This document shows, one piece after another, positions 59,524 to 64,000 of a DNA stretch of 64,000 nt. Each line of letters starts with the position of its first letter. Position 1 is the stretch's first letter. Below the pieces are notes generated by a model. It was not told the DNA's origin. It searched no databases and saw nothing but the letters and a program-made list of their open reading frames with translations. The DNA comes from Adiantum capillus-veneris (lineage: Eukaryota > Streptophyta > Polypodiopsida > Polypodiales > Pteridaceae), in NCBI GenBank assembly GCA_014529385.2, contig CM043945.1:94248612-94312611 (forward strand), read 5' to 3'. The position numbers were made by a program, and so were the translations under genes.

Positions 59524-59824
59524 TGTTAACCCTCGTGGCTCACGGACACCCTATCGCCTACGACGGACACTGTAACCATATTATTTATTTAAGTAGAGTC
59601 AGGCACCGGGCTTGTCGATCCAATAGGGAAAGGTAGAGTGATCGCCGATGAGAGGCGCACTCTAACACGAACATGCTAGGGTTAGTTGGCTAAGCATGGG
59701 CGCCCAAGTGTGAATGGGGTGAGCTCCTATAAAAGCCAACTAAACCTAATTTTTACTCATTCTCTCATTTGTGCAATAGAAGAGTGCTCTTGCTCCATCT
59801 CCATCTTCTTCTTCTTCACCTCCT

Positions 59825-59861
<37 letters not shown>

Positions 59862-60111
59862 GAGAGTGTGTGTGCGATCGAGCATTACGAAGGCACGACG
59901 GCGGCGAGGCGGTTGAGCGCGGCACGACTGCAGCTTCTTCTTCATCGCGGCGAGGAATCCACCACGAAGGCGAGCGTAGAGCGGTGAGTGACACACCCTT
60001 TGCTCTCTTGAGCTTGCTAGTTTAGGCTTGTTGTGTGCTTGGAGCCGTTTGTGGCTCGCACACGGTGTATTGGCAAGTCCCTTGCTTCGACAGTGCGGCA
60101 AGGAGCGCACA
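59524..60111 (+). repeat. 5' LTR of gypsy element B
   Basis: TGTTAACCCTCGTGG start (59510 or 59514 are alternatives) and GCGCACA end. A CTCCTATAAAAGCC TATA box is at about 59728. A TG then AG microsatellite (59823-59861) lies in the transcribed part. It bears no resemblance to 51365-52532, so it does not belong to element A. Confidence 0.7.
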
Positions 60112-60115
60112 TTTT

Positions 60116-60133
60116 TGGCGCCGTTGCCGGGGA
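60116..60133 (+). promoter_or_regulatory. tRNA-Asp-type primer binding site of element B
   Basis: TGGCGCCGTTGCCGGGGA, the form typical of Athila/Tat-type plant elements, four bases after the LTR end. Confidence 0.9.
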
Positions 60134-61010
60134 TATGCCCTACACTAAGCTCGGTTAGCACTTTACGCTTCCTTGTGGTGCAATTTCTATCATAGGAAAG
60201 GCAGGGAAGGAGTGTGTGGAGATTTCTGTTTTTGCGTTTTCTGTCAAGTTTCAATTTCTGCTATTGTCTGTGCTTTTTCAATTTTCTGCATTTCTTGCGT
60301 TTTTTCAATTTCTGCAATTTCTGCATTTACAATTTCGGCGTTTTCAATTTCTGCAATTTTTTGCATTTCTGCGTTTTTTCAATTTTCTGCATTTCTGCAT
60401 TTTCAATTTCTGCGTTTTCAATTTCTGCAATTTTCTGCATTTCTGCAATTTCAATTTTTGCGTTTTCTGCATTTAAAAAAAATAATAATAATAATAAAAT
60501 TTTAAAAAAAACGGAAATTAAAAACGCGATTGAGGCGAAATTTTTCGAAAATAAAAAACGTCACTCTTAAAACGGACGGGTTGGTTTGTATAAAAGATAG
60601 ATCGGGATCATTTCCCCAAGCCCAAGCCTAGGCCCAGGCCTCAGTCCTCAATCTTATGATATATACTAGACTCACTCTTATATATATACCCTACTCCATC
60701 AAGAGAGAATGATAGGATGTGGGACAAGTCCTCCACTCTCCTCCTTTCTCTTCCCACTTGCACCCTTAGACTTTCTAGTTTGGGCCTAGTTCCCTACTGG
60801 AAATTGACAGTTTTAGGGATTCTGAGGGCATAGAGTGACCAAACAAAGGGCTGTAAAGCACGGCACGACCCTCTGACCGATACGCTCGTTTCGAGCTATC
60901 ACACGACCCATTCCACGACACGCTCTAAAAAATCTAGCAAAAAAACAAACAAAAAACACGCTAAAAACTAGTCACAAGGCCTCCTAGAGCAGCTTTTTGA
61001 CACCTTAGGG
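60134..61010 (+). other. Leader of element B with TTTCTGC repeats
   Basis: From about 60233 to 60475 the phrases AATTTCTGC, TTTTCTGCATTTCTGC and GTTTTCAATTTCTGC recur more than 20 times. An AATAATAATAATAAT run follows. Frames across it (Phe-rich) are artefacts. Confidence 0.7.
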
Positions 61011-61013
61011 TAT

Positions 61014-63079
61014 CAAAAGCACGTGCACTTACGCTCTGGGCGGGTGCTAGAACACGAGCATATTGAGGGTGCCTCTGTTCATACGGACACCCATTACCCA
61101 TCCACGATAAGCTCTAGACCCTCAGCGGGGACACAAGGTAGCACCACCCAAGACCCTAAAATAGCCGCTAGTGATTCCTCCTCCGACTCAGAAATCATGG
61201 AAGCATACCCTACCCAAAACACTGAGAGAGAAGGCCATGCACCTCGCGAAGCTCCACAGCCTAGTACTAGTATGTTTAGCCGTTTCATGGAAACATTAGG
61301 TAGAGCTACTCGCTCGGAACCTGATGCAAATGAAGCACACGAAGGGGGTGGGGAAGTGGAATCTCCTTTCACATCGCACGTGGACCCCACACCCCCAAAG
61401 AGTGTCCATGTGGATATCCTACCAACTTCTTACCAAGAAGGCCCTGTTGAGCTGCCTCCTTCGAATTTCCCTCTAGAGTACCGTTGGTGACAAGTAAAAC
61501 CACGGGGAGCAACATTGCTTCTACCTCACAAGAAACCATTAACACGTCGACTCTAGAAGGATTGTTCATTAATGATCATTGGATATACGACCTCCACACT
61601 GAGGTGTTGACGGATCTACACTCTGGCCACGCCTACCATGTAGGATGGATAGAGATTGTACAATCCACCTCTAGTGCCACGAGCATCGAAGATCAACAGA
61701 AAATGATCTGTAATGTTATCCATGGCATTATTCAATCAGAAAGGCAAAACCAAGGGGTAAATATACTCTCAACTGGCCCCATGAGATTTCTGGATACGAG
61801 CAAGGCTCAACAGCCTACTCTATCACAAATGGAGACTCCTCTAATGAGCCCCATGGACCCATCTTACGTCATTTCACCTGGGGTCTCTATGCAATCTGAG
61901 ACTCCGAGAAAAAACTTTAGCTTCCCTAACTTGGCTCAACCCTCTATCAAGGAAAACACAGTGCTCACTCCAGGGATAAGCCTGACAGAGAATGTACCGA
62001 TGACATCTACGGTTAGCGCAATGCCACTACCTAGTGTCGTAGTACCTAATATGGGGCCTCGACCATATGTGCCTCTAGCCCCTTATGCACACATGGCCCC
62101 CACACCTCCAATTGTACCACTTGCTTATGCTCCTCGAGTGCCGCTCCCTAGCCCTTATCCGGGTGGACCTCTGCCCGGTTATGTTCCATATACTGCATCA
62201 TCCACACATATGCCAAGACCGGTACCCGTTCCTCTCCCACATATGATTCCAAGAGTACCTCCACCGGCCCTACCTCCTCCCATAGGTGACTTGGCAGCGT
62301 TTGCTCAAACCATAGGTCGATCTATCACAGAAAATATGCGTCACGCATCTGATAGAGAGCCTAGAAGTAAGGCAGTACAAATTGCCAAACTCACGCAAAA
62401 ATTCAATGGGGACGAAGATGCTAGGAAACACATTGAAGTGTTTGAACAAGTATGTGATTCCTTAGGGGAACGCAACGAACTACATAAGTGCAATGCCTTA
62501 AGCTTGACATTAAGTGGGAAGGCTGGAGATTGGTATAGAACCCTAAGGGTGGACGAGAAAACAATCTACCCTACCCTTCGAAGGTTGTTTCTAAAGGAGT
62601 ACATACGAGAAGGTGTGCTTTGGGGTGTAGCATCTCAGCTACAGAAGGCCGAACGTAAGGAAGGAGAGTCAGTAAGGGACTTCATTAGTCGTCTAAAGCA
62701 CTTAAACTCTCGCTGCCCTGTAAATGAGCGCTTCAACAATAACCAACTGCTTGATCGATTCATTCGAGGGTTGAGGAATGAAGGAATCTATAATGGACTA
62801 GTGATTAGAGGTATCACAATCTGGGAAGATGTCACTGCCAATGCAATCCAATTAGAGGACAACTTGATGATAGCAGGCATGAGGGTGTCTACTGACACGA
62901 GATCCACTAGCTCACAAGCCATTGAGTATGAACCCATGACTGCAAAGCCCATTGCCAATGAGCCAAAGGTATTTGAGACATTCTTGACAGACCTCACCAA
63001 GGCAATCCAAGAGTCTCTTAAGGATAATCGACCCCCTCAAAATAGTCACATGTATCCAAGAAGGGAGCAACAATGGTAA
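61014..63079 (+). pseudogene. gag: gag of element B
   Basis: The first frame (VHLRSGRVLEHEH at 61023 to 61490) overlaps the second (61484-63079) with a frameshift. The long frame of 531 codons has a proline-rich middle (residues about 170-265) and a clear gag core: LTQKFNGDEDARKHIEVFEQ, LSLTLSGKAGDWYRTL, YIREGVLWGVASQLQKAE, ESVRDFISRLKHLNSRCP, LLDRFIRGLRNEGIY. A TAA at 63077 interrupts before the knuckles. The product would assemble capsids and bind element RNA. Confidence 0.85.
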
Positions 63080-64000
63080 TCCATTTGCTTAGGTCCACAT
63101 AGCACTAGTGAGTGCCCTACGTTTAGAGTAAAATTTAATGGAACTTGCAACGCATGTGGTAGGTATGGTCACCAAGCTAAGGATTGTTTAATGATCAAAC
63201 GTATGATGGCAAATAGACCACCTGTAGCCTGGACGGATGCGCCTCGAGCTCCTGTATTGATGCCTGCTCAACCTGTTGAGCAACTGCCGCAACACATGGT
63301 CCCTAGATCTCAAAATGTTGTACAAGCTACACCGCTACCACCTCCTGTGCTAGGACCGCAGCCCCCGCATCCAAGAGTCGCCCCTATGAACCAAGTGGGT
63401 TGCGAGCCATCAAATGCTTATCCAGATGGCTGTGAGGAGGAAATAGACACTAGTATTGCCTACGGACTTGATACATTGGAAGAGTGTCCTATATACTACA
63501 TGGAAGATTGTTGGGGGCAAGTCAAGCCGGTTTATCAAGCTGCTGCTCTCGCATCCAGAGGTCAAAATATCAACACCCAGGCTAGGAGGCCACCTCTTCA
63601 ATGCTACGAGTGTGGTGCACCACATCGAGCAGCGGAGTGCCCTATTAGGCTGCAAAAGAATGCTGCACAGATGCAAATGAATCAAGGGAGCACGTCTGCA
63701 ATGCCAATACTCACATGTAATCGTTGTGGCATAGATCACTTGATTGCCCAATGCCCCTATAACCCAAATGCGCCTAAAATCACACCCCTGAATTTGGTCG
63801 AAATTGCTAGTGTGACATCGCCAATACCACCCGTCGCACCCGCTTATGCGATTACACGGTCCATGCTTCAAGGGCCAGGCCATATCCTCGAAGAGAGAGA
63901 TACCATTTCAGTTATCCAAGCAAAGAAAAAGAAGACACGAAGGAAGAAGTCGCAGAATACGAAAAATTCAAAGCCAAGTTCCAAAACAAACATAGGAACA
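63080..64000 (+). pseudogene. gag: Zinc-knuckle region of element B gag, continuing past the window
   Basis: The frame stays open from 63080 to the right edge in phase with the upstream gag. It carries CLGPHSTSEC (partial), CNACGRYGHQAKDC, CYECGAPHRAAEC and CNRCGIDHLIAQC, then a basic stretch (AKKKKTRRKKSQNTKNSK) like that after the knuckles of element A. Protease and polymerase would lie to the right. Confidence 0.8.

Noticed and set aside
60173-60570. Phe-rich frames in the leader of element B
   Set aside because: Three overlapping readings of TTTCTGC repeats; no start context or domain.

Overview
This looks like intergenic nuclear DNA of a land plant. It is AT-rich, has no long uninterrupted host gene, and is dominated by plant-type transposable elements: Ty3/gypsy elements of the dual-RNase-H Tat type, a chromodomain-bearing chromovirus, tRNA-Asp-primed gypsy relatives, a hAT transposase and a LINE. 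It also has long GA, TA, TG and G microsatellites and a 127-bp satellite. Introns are short (74-82 bp) with plant-like GTAAGT/AG borders. The species cannot be named; a non-seed plant is possible because several of the decayed genes are unfamiliar.

Region 1-8410 is the most unusual part. A three-exon transposase-like gene enters from the left edge (1-1697, +). It is followed by a histone H3-like pseudogene (1970-4173, +) with a tail of about 180 residues, interrupted by a 1.3-kb TIR element flanked by TTAA. A double foldback palindrome follows (4307-5117). Then come two unfamiliar two-exon genes on the minus strand (6825-5248 and 8410-7071), each with one in-frame stop. The H3-like gene and the first minus-strand gene share a GGGYCC-TTATAAA core promoter arrangement. 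Together these may be a decayed multi-gene mobile unit; that is inference.

Region 8411-11400 has no recognisable gene. A decayed Tat-type element runs 11758-17320 on the plus strand, ends in an expanded GA tract and carries a 228-bp MITE in its integrase. Its LTR-like 3' sequence and the 3' LTR of a second Tat element, on the minus strand, fill 17400-19672. That second element (30627 to 19673) was split by a 5.9-kb chromovirus (19959-25876). The chromovirus has 170-172-bp LTRs, a Met-type primer site, a polypurine tract and a chromodomain; removing it with one 5-bp target copy restores the host integrase frame.

Region 30650-41500 holds an unknown ORF directly before a polypurine tract and a 927-bp LTR, a tandem repeat, a G42-(GA)n tract, the 3' end of a LINE, and minus-strand relics of a cysteine-rich multi-exon gene. 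Region 41500-49600 holds TATC-rich dispersed repeats, a hAT transposase relic, a minus-strand protein-kinase-like relic, a 127-bp satellite array and TA/TG microsatellites.

Region 49598-64000 holds three tRNA-Asp-primed gypsy fragments in the same orientation. The first is an LTR with its primer site. The second (A) has a 1.8-kb leader with four 24-bp palindromes and codes for gag and protease with no polymerase. The third (B) has an LTR, a perfect primer site and a gag with several zinc knuckles that runs off the right edge. Most relics keep one reading frame and are broken by stop codons rather than frameshifts.
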